From positions 37,444,477 to 37,508,476 of the forward strand of contig OY735219.1 of NCBI GenBank assembly GCA_963457665.1: a stretch of 64,000 nt of DNA, read 5' to 3'. The DNA comes from Thysanoteuthis rhombus (Eukaryota > Mollusca > Cephalopoda > Oegopsida > Thysanoteuthidae). The notes beneath the pieces were generated by a model. It saw only the letters and a program-made list of their open reading frames with translations. It was not told the DNA's origin and did not search any database. Below, in pieces: positions 1 to 12,700 of the stretch. The position numbers and the translations under genes are program-made. How positions within the stretch are numbered: position 1 is the first letter of the stretch; each line of letters starts with the position of its first letter.

Positions 1-277
1 TTCATTAAATATACAACAATGTATGCGTATATCTTGTGGCAGTGAACATGTTAATGAGAACCAGAGTTTAAATATCTTAATCTTTTAATGTCCAAATTCA
101 AATACAAGGAGATCAAATCACTATCCAAACAAACATTTGGCTTAATTCTTTTTATACAAATACTTATTTTCATCTTCTCTATTCAAATATAAGTTGCTGT
201 TAGTATTGTTTGACTTGCATATGAAGTTTAACATGTTTAGAGATTTTATTCATGATAGACTCTTTGTTTCCTTTCAG

Positions 278-369
278 CCCATCTAGCAATCATCCAATGC
301 CTTTTAGAATGGCAGGTCCACAATTTGAAGGTCAACATATTGATGAACAGACAAAGAAACAGTGGCAAA
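278..369 (+). CDS. NUP155: NUP155 exon (first in window)
   Basis: Acceptor tttcag ends at 277; donor gtaagc starts at 370. The first base completes an upstream codon, 30 codons follow, and one base is left over. It reads [15 protein letters not shown]... . The region is poorly conserved, so its place rests mainly on phase: the A left over plus TT of the next exon keeps the frame. Confidence 0.75.
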
Positions 370-2976
370 GTAAGCTTTTTTATTTTAAAATATCCTTTGG
401 ATTCACCATATTTTGACTTATCAGACTTTTTTCCTCCCAGAATGGCTCAAAAGGTAAACTTACCATTTGTTGTCCAGCCCTAGATTGGCCAGATATTGAG
501 GAGTTTTCAAAACTCAGTGATGATTGATAGAATTCAGGGGAAATGCTTTCTTTCTCAATATTCCCTGCAAAAATAAGGAGGGCGTTCTGATTTGGCAGTA
601 TTTTTTCATTTCAATTTTAGCAGTGGTGTTGTTGGTGATTAATCATCAGTAACTGTTCACACATTAGATTTTTTTGTTGCCTATTCTATAACATGGAACA
701 AAAGTTATTTTTTTAAATTGTCAAGTAGTTTAAATTATTTCATCCATTAAATGTGTTCATCCCTATTTATAGGCTTGGTTTTTGGTGGTGAATTTTTTTT
801 TCTCCTCTCTCTCTCTTTGAACTCTGTACCCTTTGCAGGGTTGTTGATGCACCCATGATGAAATTGTGGGTGTGTCAAGGGCAAGATACTCTGGCGGAGC
901 TCATCCCTGTTTAGGTTTGTTTGGAATTGGTTATCCATCACCTAGACTGGTTGCCAACTATACCTAGTGAACCCAGTCTGCTCTACTATTCCCCATTAGC
1001 TGGGGTAGAAAAGATGGATTCATTCATTTCCAGAGTAGATTAGTGCAGAATGAACACAAACTGCATTGACTGAAGTTTGAACTCAGCTTGACAATTCTGT
1101 TCTCCGTGTCATTAACCATTAGAAATTGTAACTCAGAAATCATTCATGAGTTTGAACGGCCATTCTTAAATCTATCTCTGATGGCTTGTGTTGTATTTGA
1201 ATGTTATGTTTAGTCTTTCTTCCCAACTTGAATTCTCAATTTCAAAATGTACGTTTGTTTTTTTTTTTTCCTTTTCCTTTATCCAGTTGAATGCCAGAAT
1301 ATGGAACGAGCTTCACTTCAGAATGTACGAGAATTGGCTATCCAAGTGGAACAAGTTCTTGGTCTCCTCAAAGTATTGGTCGACCACCAGTTCCATATGT
1401 TGGCTCAAAAGCTTACTTTGGTTAGTTATCTTTATTATTACTTTGTGTCCTTAGGAGTAACTTTCTAGTAAAATTAGTTATGGTTATTTGCTACAACTTA
1501 CCAAAAATTTTGTCATATATTTAAGAACTGTGCAATTGATCATCCTTTCAAGAATCAGAAATTGAATTATAACTTAACAATTATGTGGCCAAATCATACA
1601 TATCATACCTTTTTAACTTCAGTCATTTTCAATGGGGTTCATTTAGCTCCCTTGGTGGCCCCGGTTCATTTGAAAGTGTTTCAATTACTAATGGCCCTTT
1701 CTGTTACAAATCCAATGACCAGCCCAATCAACCAGCCAAGTGGGCTAGAAATTCTCTTTTTTTTTTTTTTTTTTGTCTGTCTGTGTATCTCTGGGCACTC
1801 AGAGCACTTTTTGGGGGCACCACCTTGGAAATTAGTTCAAGTACACCATTAGGCCATCAAATAACATGGGGGGGGGGTCTATGGTCATTTTGGAACCAAC
1901 AATGCCCAAATCTTGTGCTGGTATTTTTGTATAATTTTAGATATAAGTTCTATTTCTAAAAGTTACTTGGTTTTGGTACACATACAGGCTTTGGTGATTC
2001 ATTTATGTGTGATGCAGATATCAAGTTATTTCATTATGCAAGCGTATGTGAATTATCCTGAAGCTCCAAATATCTGCTGTAAAAATTTCATGAAATTTAC
2101 TTGGTTTAGCCAAAATAAGATATTGTGTAATGGAAAGCAATTTTCCTTCTCAAAGATGTACTGTCAAGCTATTCCCTGAGTTTTTTCTCGGTTAAACACC
2201 TTAGATAATATAAATCAGTCAATCTCAATAGGAACAATATCGCACCAAGGGTATGGAAGTTGAGCTGAAGGGGGCAAAGATTTAAGAATTATCAAAAGGG
2301 GCAATAGGTAAAAAAGGTTGAAAAACTTCAGTCCAACAGAATCACTGGACTGTGTGTTAAGGTCTTGTATCAGTTATATCAACAAGACAAGATTGGAATC
2401 TTTGTTTTTTGGGGGGTTTTTTGTTAACTGCATTTGTAGGAATTATTAAGTTCTCCATGTCACTTGTTCATACTAAGTTTATATTTGTTCTTTTATTTTG
2501 AACAGGATCAGCAAAACCATTTAAAATCAATGACATTCAAACAGTTGGTTATTTTAGGACGTGATGTAAGTAATTTCTTCATATGATACTTTTTCTTTTT
2601 TCTTCTTTTTGCACTGGCATGATATTTTAAATTTCATATGGATTACTCTAATGAATTCAGCTATAAAAACCAAAGTCATAGAAGACCAAAGTGAGTGAAG
2701 GTGTCATTTTTACATTTCTACATTTTAGATGTGCAATGCCCTGATAACCAGTTTGATTGATCGTTATCTTCATGACAATGCAACAATCGATGTTGTCAGC
2801 AGCACATTGCGTAAAATCTGTCCACGGCTTTACAGCACTGATGATGAAACCTGCTCCAAAGTAAGTTATACAATTTTCATGTTCTATATTCTCTTAATGT
2901 TGTTTTTATCCTTTTGGATTTGGATGTTAAAGTTCATAATCCAGGAATATATTTATTTTAATCATATTGGGAAGAA

Positions 2977-3007
<31 letters not shown>

Positions 3008-6000
3008 GATAAACAAAGATGGTTTGGCTTTCAACACATTCATTGCTACACGACACATATACATCTTGTTGCGTATCGTGTCTGATGCACTTATGCCGCC
3101 ATTATTTTTCTCAGTTTTATTCAAGGCAATATAAATAGTTGTAGCACTGTGCTAGACTTATTTTCTTCCTTGTGACACTGAGCAAAGGATACTGCTTATT
3201 TATTTTTTATTGAAACCTGAATGCTGTAAACTCCAACAATTCAACCACCAAGCCTTCACTCTGGTCTCATTATTCCTATTTTCTTTTCTCAGGCTGTGGA
3301 ACTGCTGCAAGCTGCAAAAGTAAATCCTGACCAAATGAAAAAGAAACAGCAACTAAGAGAAGCTTTAATGGTAAGATTAAAACCGTGTTAATATTGTAAT
3401 ATAGTAAGAAATGCCAGTTCTTCATGCCAAGCTTCAATTAAAATTCATAGTAAAAGCTCATGGTTGAATTTCCATCTCGCTATGTATGGCAATTTGTTGG
3501 AATTTTCAGTTTTCATCATCTTCTAATAAGCTGGGTTTTTTGCCATTCATTTGATGAAGCACTCCTGCTTAACATATTTGCAATTTGTCAATACAAACTG
3601 AAACTTGGTCTTTACGACCCACTCATATTTATGTACTATGCATGTTCATTTCAACTTATAAGTTGAACTGTTTCAATTTTTTTTGTGTTCAGTTATATAA
3701 ATCAGTAAATCAGCCCCTGCAGTTGTCTCCAGTCTGTAACCAACTTTCATCTGCCCAATATTATGAAGGAATTGTTGATATCTGCCTGTGCATCGCACAG
3801 AAACGGGATCCCCAAAATTTTGCCTTACATTTCCACAAGAATGGAGAACAGCCTGAAGATTCCCAAGGCAAACAAGCCTATATGTCCAGGTGAGTAGCCA
3901 TTAAATCCTAATCAATCAAGTCCTTGTTTAATTTCCTAGTCTTAGTTATGAAGTAATTTTAAATGAGACTTAAAAGGAAGTAAATATTCCACTATTCATT
4001 GTATGGGTTTTTAAAATAAAAATGAAAAAAGATTATCTCGTTCCCTTACATTGATTATTTCTGCTCATTTGCTTAGACTTTGATAACTTCAGAAAATGAA
4101 CAGATTGAGCTTATGAAAAAGTTCAGGGGAAACTGCCAATTATAATCATGGATAATACTATCAAATGGCTATTGATATCAAAATCAGTCGGTCCTAAACA
4201 CTTTATTTACGTCTGCCATTGAATTTGTGTGGTATATGTGCACATTGGTGTCTTTCAATATGTTCACTTAATATCTCTGATATTATGCGATAGATTTCAA
4301 TGAAATTTTGTAGAAGGTTGGGCTGTGGGGTATTCAAGAAGTGGTTGAATTTTGAGGTGGATCCAGGAATTTTTCTTGATTGAATGATTATTTACTTTTT
4401 TTTTTTTTCTTTTCTTTGTGCAAATATATTATCATGTTCATTTACACAATATCTCCAAAAGTTCTTGATGAATTTCAATGGAATTTTGTGGAAGGGTGGA
4501 ATAGGCTACAGAAGTTCTCAAGTTTTTGTGGAAATGACCTTGGGAAGTGATAATTAAATTTAGGGATGTATCCATGCAAAATTATTTTCCCTGACAATTA
4601 CTTTAGCAGATGTATGCACTCTCTGAGTGCTTTCTTGTTTGAAACAAAATAAAAAGTTATCAATTTTTTTATTAGGCAAAGTTGTTCATTATGATGAACT
4701 TAACAATAATTAATGTAAATTGTTCCAATTCTTATATTATTTGCCTTATGTTATCTGCTGGTTATTGTTATGTGAAGAAAACCATATCCTAGAATGATGA
4801 TCATTATGGCTCCCTCTGTATTTATATTTTGCTTTCTTGATTTCCTTTTCGGATATTTTTTGCTCTTAGATATAAACAGATTTTCGCATTGGTTCCTCTA
4901 AAGTTCCAATGGTTTTAAAACAAAATAAGTTTGACACTGTTGATTCCTATAATTGTTTAGTTATCTAAACCCTTTCGTACGTTGACTCTTTAATCTTCAG
5001 AATGGAATGTTACAAGCATATAACAGAAACACTTGGATACCTCCTTTATGCCAGTGTATCACATCCACAATCACCAAGCACACCTAAATCTCCAGGAAAG
5101 GCTCCAGCACCAGACCCTAACCGTTTGGCTCCATCAGAAGCAGAAATTCAGGTATCCACTTCATTTTCCATTCAATCACTGCTTTGTTTCATAATCATAT
5201 GATGCTATACAAATGAAAGAAATATGCATTTTTCTGTTCAGTTTGGAGTTCTATCAGGTTGTTGCATATGAAATGTAACTTTTTGAATAGTTTATTATTC
5301 TTAAATAAAGTCTTGATTTGATCACTTTCAGCCACATCATGTCCGACTGACCAGTGTGAAATCGTTTTTGCTTTTGAGTTACATGTTTACCTTTCTTAAA
5401 ATACATATGTGGAAAATTTCTTCAATATGAGAATCAATATTGAACTAGCATTCCAGGGGAAATTATGAATCACCACCTCTCATATATGATGCTTTTTACC
5501 TTTTAGATTAAGCAGAGGTGGTAAAATCAAGTTATCTTGCAAATTTTGGATAAATAGATAGATAGATAGATGTAAATGTTAGAATACATGAATAACCTAA
5601 ACTCAGCCACAGTGATCAAACCAATCTGTTGTGGGTAACTGTGATTATGAAATCTTAATTTTTGACACAACTTTTTCTAAAAGGTCCACTAATATGACAG
5701 CTGTCACAATAGAATCAAAAGTAATCTTTTTGAATGAAGTTAAAGCTGAATGTTTGTGATAATTTGTTTTATTGGTACCTGACATCTCAAGATTTTGAAA
5801 TGCTTTTTCTACTTCATGTTTACCAATCTGCAAGAATTGATTTATAAAATCAAATAACTATATTTCAATGATGATTGTATTGCTCTGTTTTGCAGAAAGA
5901 CCATGTGTTCAAACTGGCTTTGAAGTCTGATGATGAACTATTCCATGTTGCACTGTACGACTGGTTGCTACATAACAATCTAAAAGACAAACTCATTGAG

Positions 6001-6697
6001 GTAAGTCAATAGACATTATGCTAGATATAAAACTGAATTAAACGATAGAATAATGAATTGATGATACTTAACATGGAATAAATGCCTTATTGATAAATTC
6101 TCCAACAAGGTTCCTTTGCTAAATCGCTTTAGAGTTTGCTGGAGGATAGCTGCTGAAATAACTATGATTTCAGGTATAAATTTTGCACTTGCAATTATAG
6201 CTTCAGTTTTCATTTTAGACTTGTGCTATGTATATTTATATATACAAGGTGTCTCATATATAAGTCCCTTTTTTCCAGTTGAGAGGGCAATAATGTAACC
6301 ATAGACTGTCTTGGAGGTTTTTTTTGGGGGGGGGTCCACTTGTTCCCATGAATTCTGCTCCATCTGATGATTTTTCAATAAAAATCAAATTGAATACAAA
6401 GTTACTTTCATTGCAACTGGAAAAAGGGAACTTGTGTATGGAACACCTTGTGTGTGTATGTATATATATATTTGATGTCTCACCTCTTTTATATTAAATG
6501 TATGTGACTGGACCTCCATGTCTTTTTTTTTTTTTTTAATTTTTTATGTTTGGTAAATGTAAATTTTGTAGTTCAGCCCCATATTGGTCAGTTTTGTTGG
6601 GGTGTGAAATACTGGGTAATAGTTGAGCAGGGAAACACATTTTCTTTGAGTATTCCCTGCTGAAATAGGGGGCGGTGCCTATTTACCATAAGATATG

Positions 6698-6769
<72 letters not shown>

Positions 6770-9700
6770 CGTGTGTGTTCAAATGCCTCTTTGGTCCTCT
6801 TGGAGTATTTGATGTGATAACGAACATAATCAGATTTTTTCTCCTTGACTTTGATACGAAATCAATTGTTTTAGTGATTATGATAATATTTTCTTTTTCT
6901 TTTTTATTCATTTCAGATCAAGACTCCATTTTTGGAAAATTATCTCAAATGGAAAGTAAGTGTTGTTCAAGAGGAAAGAACCATCATTTTAGACTTGTTG
7001 TGGAAGTTTTATGAAAAGAACAAGAATTTCCCTGCTGCTGCTCGTATTCTCTCTAGGTTGTCGGAAAAACATGGGTAAGTGCCTTTTTATTTTCTTGTTG
7101 CAGTAATTTGACTTCTTTTTTTTTTTTGAATTAGAAATATAATTCACTGTCAACTTCTTGCAAAGAGATTTGATTGTCCTAACAAAATTTGGAATGAAAT
7201 AAATATCATTTTAATTGATTGGGAAGTAGTGTTAAACAGGCGTCCCCCAATTTCACACAATTCCTGATCAGATGGTTGATCGGTGGACCCTAACAATTTT
7301 ATTTTGTATTATCACCTACTTGTCCAGAAAACCATGGATAAAAACAACTTCATCAAAAGACATTTTAACCTGATCAAAATATTAAATTTTCTTCGATTTT
7401 CAATCAATTAATGTATCATTACACTGTGTTTTACACAGATTTTCTTTGCTTTTGTCATGAAAACAACACCTTCATTCACCAGTAAACTTGTAATTGACTT
7501 TTGATTATCTGCGGTTCAGTTATAACACAGTTGTCTCTCTTGGGTACACTGCATGAGTTGATGTTACTGATAGTCATCACCTTAGCATTTAGATAACATG
7601 TCATTATTTCCCCTTTGACTTTGATATCCACCATAAAATCAGGCATATTGTTTTAATCTGAAAATTGAACATTTTTTCTGAAGTCTTCATTCATATATCA
7701 TTCAAGAATAAAAGTATTTTTGATTTTTGTCAAACTTCTGAGTTTTGACTTTATTTTCCTCCCTTAATGACAATTTCAGACTTCCAGTTAAGACTAAAAA
7801 GTGAAAAGTTTAAAATGATGAAGAGGAAAAGAAAGAGGCAGAATCTTATATCTAGAATTTTATCCTATTTATCTATCAAAACATCTAGATGATATTTCAT
7901 CAAGCCCCCTTCCATGGCCAAATTTATAGATCTTTTCCAGTTAAAAGAAAAATGTTTTTTACAAAAGTAGAAATATTCATAAAACTTCTAAGCCTTTGTC
8001 AGAGTGGAGTTTGACTCTGAAGTAACCAGTCTCATATGGAATAAAATGGCGTTAAATTCAATTTCTTAAGCATCTATTTACCTAGTTAGAAAACTCATGG
8101 AAATGATGAATGTTGACTAGCTGTTCATTATTGCTTGTTTCTCTTGATAATAAAGTTGTTAGTGCTTTTATTTGCAGAGCTGATTTGAGCCTATCCCAAC
8201 GAGTAGAGTATCTGTCTCGTGCTATCGTCTGTGCTAAAGGCTCCACCTTGATGACCAGTGTAGCCACAGAGGGAGAATTCTTGCATGAACTTGAAGAAAA
8301 AATGGAGGTCAGTAAGCAAGTTTCTCTTTTGGACAATATCATCATGGGGTTCCTCAGCCTTGATTGGCAACCAGTTTAATTTCACTTGTATCGAGAGGCT
8401 AGCAATGGACATAGTGAATGTGTTCCTGAAATGTACAGTTAATAGGGTTCTGGTGAAGCTTCTGCTGGCCTAGTAAGCCAAAGGTAGATCTTAATAGAAT
8501 GCTCACAAAGAATAAAGGAGAATTGAAGTGAGTAGATGGAATTATGCAACCACTGTCTTCACTTCCCAACAGCACCTCAAGTGGAAGATTTTAAAAAAAA
8601 ATAATAATCTCTTAATATGCTTTTATCTGTAAAAGGTTTGTAAAAGGTGGTAAAAATAGTTTGGGTCTGCATCACTCATAGAAAGCTTTTCACAATACAC
8701 TCTTTACTTATTTTTGTGAATAATGTATACAAGTGTCATTACACAAGCTGCATAGGTTATTTTTTAATTATATTTTATATATATATATATTTGATTCCTC
8801 TAGTATCTATTGGCCTCAAAACTTTTTGAGGGAATTCCCACAACTATTTATTAGTTTCTTTCTTTCTTAATGTTTTCAATCTTTCAAGAGTAATTCTTCG
8901 AATCACTATTGATGGAGAGCCTTTGAAGTGCATTGAAGATTTTACGTCCCTCAGAAGTCTCATCATTTGTGACAGTGGCACCCAAAAAGATCTGAAGGCC
9001 TGTCCTAATAGAGCCAGAGGAGCTTTTAGTTGGCTGTGTAATATTTGGAAGTACGAGCAAAATGGCCTCAAAACGAAGATACAAAGATTAGGCTTTACAA
9101 CATCTATCTTTAGGCTATTCTTGCATGATAACTATCAACAAAAGGTCTGTTATTATCTACTGGCCTAACAAGATCTCTAAGAAACTACGTATATGTGAAC
9201 AAAAGGAACATATTCCATCAGATTAGGAAATGTAATCTGTTATAGCTCAGTCTTGTCTTAAAAGAATATCTAAAGTTGCCTCAAGATGGATCTCAAGTGG
9301 GAAGAGGATGATAGACAGGCTGAAGACCACCAGGTGGAGGACATAGATCATGGAACTAGAAGAGATGAATCTTTCGTTTGGCAAAGCACTGGCCTCAATG
9401 TAAAAATGGAGGCCATTAGCATGGTATGATTTTGGCTTTGTCCAAGCTAGGAAAAAGTATATTAAATTTAAAATGTTTTAATGTTTTTGCCTTTTGATTT
9501 CAAGAATTTGTTTCAAACCAGTGTTTGTTATCTCTTGGCAGCTTCAGTGTCTATAGTACTGCTTTTTTTACCTTCATAAGTTCACTGTTTTATTTCATGG
9601 TTTTGGTTGTGCATTCTCCATTGCTTCTGATTAAGGCATCTTCCATGTAAATCATCCATTATTTGTTTGGCTTATTCTTTCATATTATATAAAGTTTCTC

Positions 9701-12700
9701 AAATACTCAATTTATCAAAATTACAAAATGTTGAGATATTCTTGTATTTGTTCTTAGTTAAGTATAATTGTTGGATCCCTCTTGTTATGATATAAGAAAT
9801 ACTATTAGACTGCAAAAATTTAGTTTTTAATTTTTTTAGATGCTTCCAGAGAATCCATTGGCTGTATTGTTATCGTGTCATCAATTGCTTTTATTGCTTG
9901 TTTATATCTGAAGTTGATGTTTTTATTGCAGGTGGCTAAATTACAAATGATGGTATTCAACAAGCTGAGTAGCAATTCAGGAAACATTGCAAATTCACGG
10001 GAAGTCCTACAAGCTCTCAATTCTGACCTCTTAGATATTTCAGCTGTAAGTTTTAGCTTTTTTTCCCTTTTGAATTATGTATAGATATCTTACTTCAGAG
10101 TTCTTTTTTGATTGCGACCCAGTTTAATTTTATGCCCCAACTTCACGTTCCAGTGACATAATATCCAATCCATTCTATCTCAAAGTTGTGGTCTCAACTG
10201 TATACAACTTTTTAAAAAAGAACCTATTCTCATTTTCAAAATTCAAATGCAAGTGAAGTTGTGTTCATTTTTGAAGACCTAGATGTGTTGAATGTAATCA
10301 TTGTACTGTATGTGTATGAATTGTGTCTTACCTACCACCCATCTCCCTCTCTCATTTAAACTCTGTTGTCGGGTTTTCAACCTTGCCAGAGCTATTACTG
10401 TTATAATTTAATATTTCAACAAATGAATTATTGATGACAAAGGTAATAAGGTTATTAGATATGTTCAATTTTCAAATCTTGATTATTTCATCATTGCCAA
10501 TATTTTATCACTTACCCTTCATTTATTTATTGGGGACCTGCGACCCAGTAATGGGTCGATACCTGTACTTTGAAGAACCTTATCTCACTAAATCTCATTA
10601 CTGTGTAATTCTGCTTTGTATTTACATGCATGACTAAGTATTTATGAACAATCGGTACAAATATTTTTTTGAAAGATTTCCCCTTTTATATTTATTATGA
10701 TAGCTTAATTATGACCTAAGAAGTCTATGAGTGAAAAATTTCAAACTGTCAACCGATAATATCTTATTGGTACTTGACAAGGCTGTTTATTACAATAGAG
10801 AAATCCTATTGAATGTCCTTGATTGTTAAACACACATATGCGTGCAATTTAAAACTTGCCTCCTCTAATATACAATAAAACTTCAGATAGACCTGTCACG
10901 AAACCTTGCCAACTGTCTCAGTTATTTGTTGAAGCCCAGCATACCAGCTTTCTATCAATTTCTCCCTCTGCCCCCTCCTTTTTTTTTCGTCAAGTGTTTA
11001 TCAGTCAAGGTTACATAATGTAACATTTAAACTTAATATTACCTTAACCTTTAGCACTCTGTAAGCAATTTTGTTCACTGAATAAAGTTTGTCCAGCCAC
11101 TGCAGGTGACTATGTTTGAGCATGACTGAAATTGACAACACAATCTCGAAAATTAAATCCATTATCAGACACGCTAGTTACACGCTTCCAATGTTGCTGA
11201 GTGTGCAGAATCTTGGAACCCTTGAAAGAGAATGCTAAAGGTTAAGAGATTATTTTGTAATATGAACTGTTATTTTCATGATAATGATTTTATTTGAAAA
11301 AATTCTTTTTTTTACTCTAGTTATATGGTGAATTTGCTGAGCCTTATAATCTCCATGAGTGCAAACTGGCCATCGTCCATTCAGCTGGGGTCTTTGATCC
11401 TGCTCTCATAGAAAACCTTTGGCAAAGTATCATTGATGCAGGTCAGTAACCTACAAAATCTACAAATGAGATGTCTCGCCTGTCAAGGGAGATAACTATC
11501 AACGGATAAATATAGAGTAGTCTCCCTTATATACCTCTTGAAATGTTCTGAAAATACAGATTTATTCTGAATGTAAACAAGAAAATGCAGAGCAACATTG
11601 TTTTTGATATTTTTTCTCTAAGTATAATGTAAATGCAAAGTTATTTAAATCTTGTCTTCATTTTTCAATGGCATGGATAAACTAGTTATTCTATAATATA
11701 AATGTGCAGTTGTAACCATATCTCATGTAAAATAATGGATTAGTCATCTATTTTGTATTTTTATACATCAGTTGATTGTCTTTTTTTTTTTTTTCGCTAA
11801 CACATATATAATCTTTCACAATACACTTTATGTAGAAATTTTGATATTTTAATGACATTTTTGTAATTTTAAAAACCTGCTTTATGATGAAATTCTTTTC
11901 TTTGTGGTGTTAATTGCTCTGTAATGTCATCTGCCAAACTAGTAACTACTTATGTAAGCAGAATTTTTTTATTGTACAGCAAGAAGTAAATAATGCAGTT
12001 TTGATATTGCTGTACAAATTATTATCATGTGTAAGCTGATGAGAAACGTGTTAAATTATAAAAAGGCCTTGAACAGTACATCAAATTTTTTAACAAATTT
12101 ACTGTACGAATCAAGGTATACCTCAGACTGTAAGACAATCGGTTCATTAGGGTATTTGGAGAACTACCACTTGGTGCAACTCATCTAAGCCCCATAACTG
12201 TCCATATCAAACTTCAGTAGACTGCCCCCTAGTTATAATACCAGTATTTGTTTTTTTTTTGTTTTGTTTTTTTAATAGATTAAATGACTGTATTATATAC
12301 CGCAATTCAATTGTGTTTTGACTTTATTGCAGATCTTTTCATTGAAGAATGTTTGACCTTTTGAGGCATTATTAAAATCCATAAAATATCAATTAGCAAT
12401 TTATAATCTTTCTTGCATCTAGTAAGGGAAGAAAAATGTTGTCTCATTTTTCGGAGGAAAAAAAAATCTAGTTGTAATTGGTTAAGTCTATTAATTTGAT
12501 TTGCTCTTTTTTCTTTTTCTTTAGCTGTGAATAATGCCCGAAACATTTCCAGTGTGATTGACCCGATCAATATTTCCAGTCAGCTGTTGCCAATTGGAAA
12601 GCAGTACATCTCAGCTGAACGTTACTTCCCTGTTGGTAAGTCTTCCTTTTCAATCATCTTCATGTGTTATAGATTGAGCCATTGGTGTGCTACAAAAAGA

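Noticed and set aside
2200-2340. Possible small inverted-repeat element in a NUP155 intron (tcaatctcaa ... ggttgaaaaact)
   Set aside because: The pairing is too weak and no target duplication is seen.
2729-3085. 118-codon frame starting ATG at 2729
   Set aside because: Only 2729-2860 is coding, as an internal NUP155 exon; the rest runs past a good donor into a poly-T intron.
6588-7014. Frames of about 105 codons on both strands over the TA microsatellite
   Set aside because: They are created by the (TA)n tract (YIYIYI). The 3' part of the plus frame overlaps a NUP155 exon in the wrong frame.
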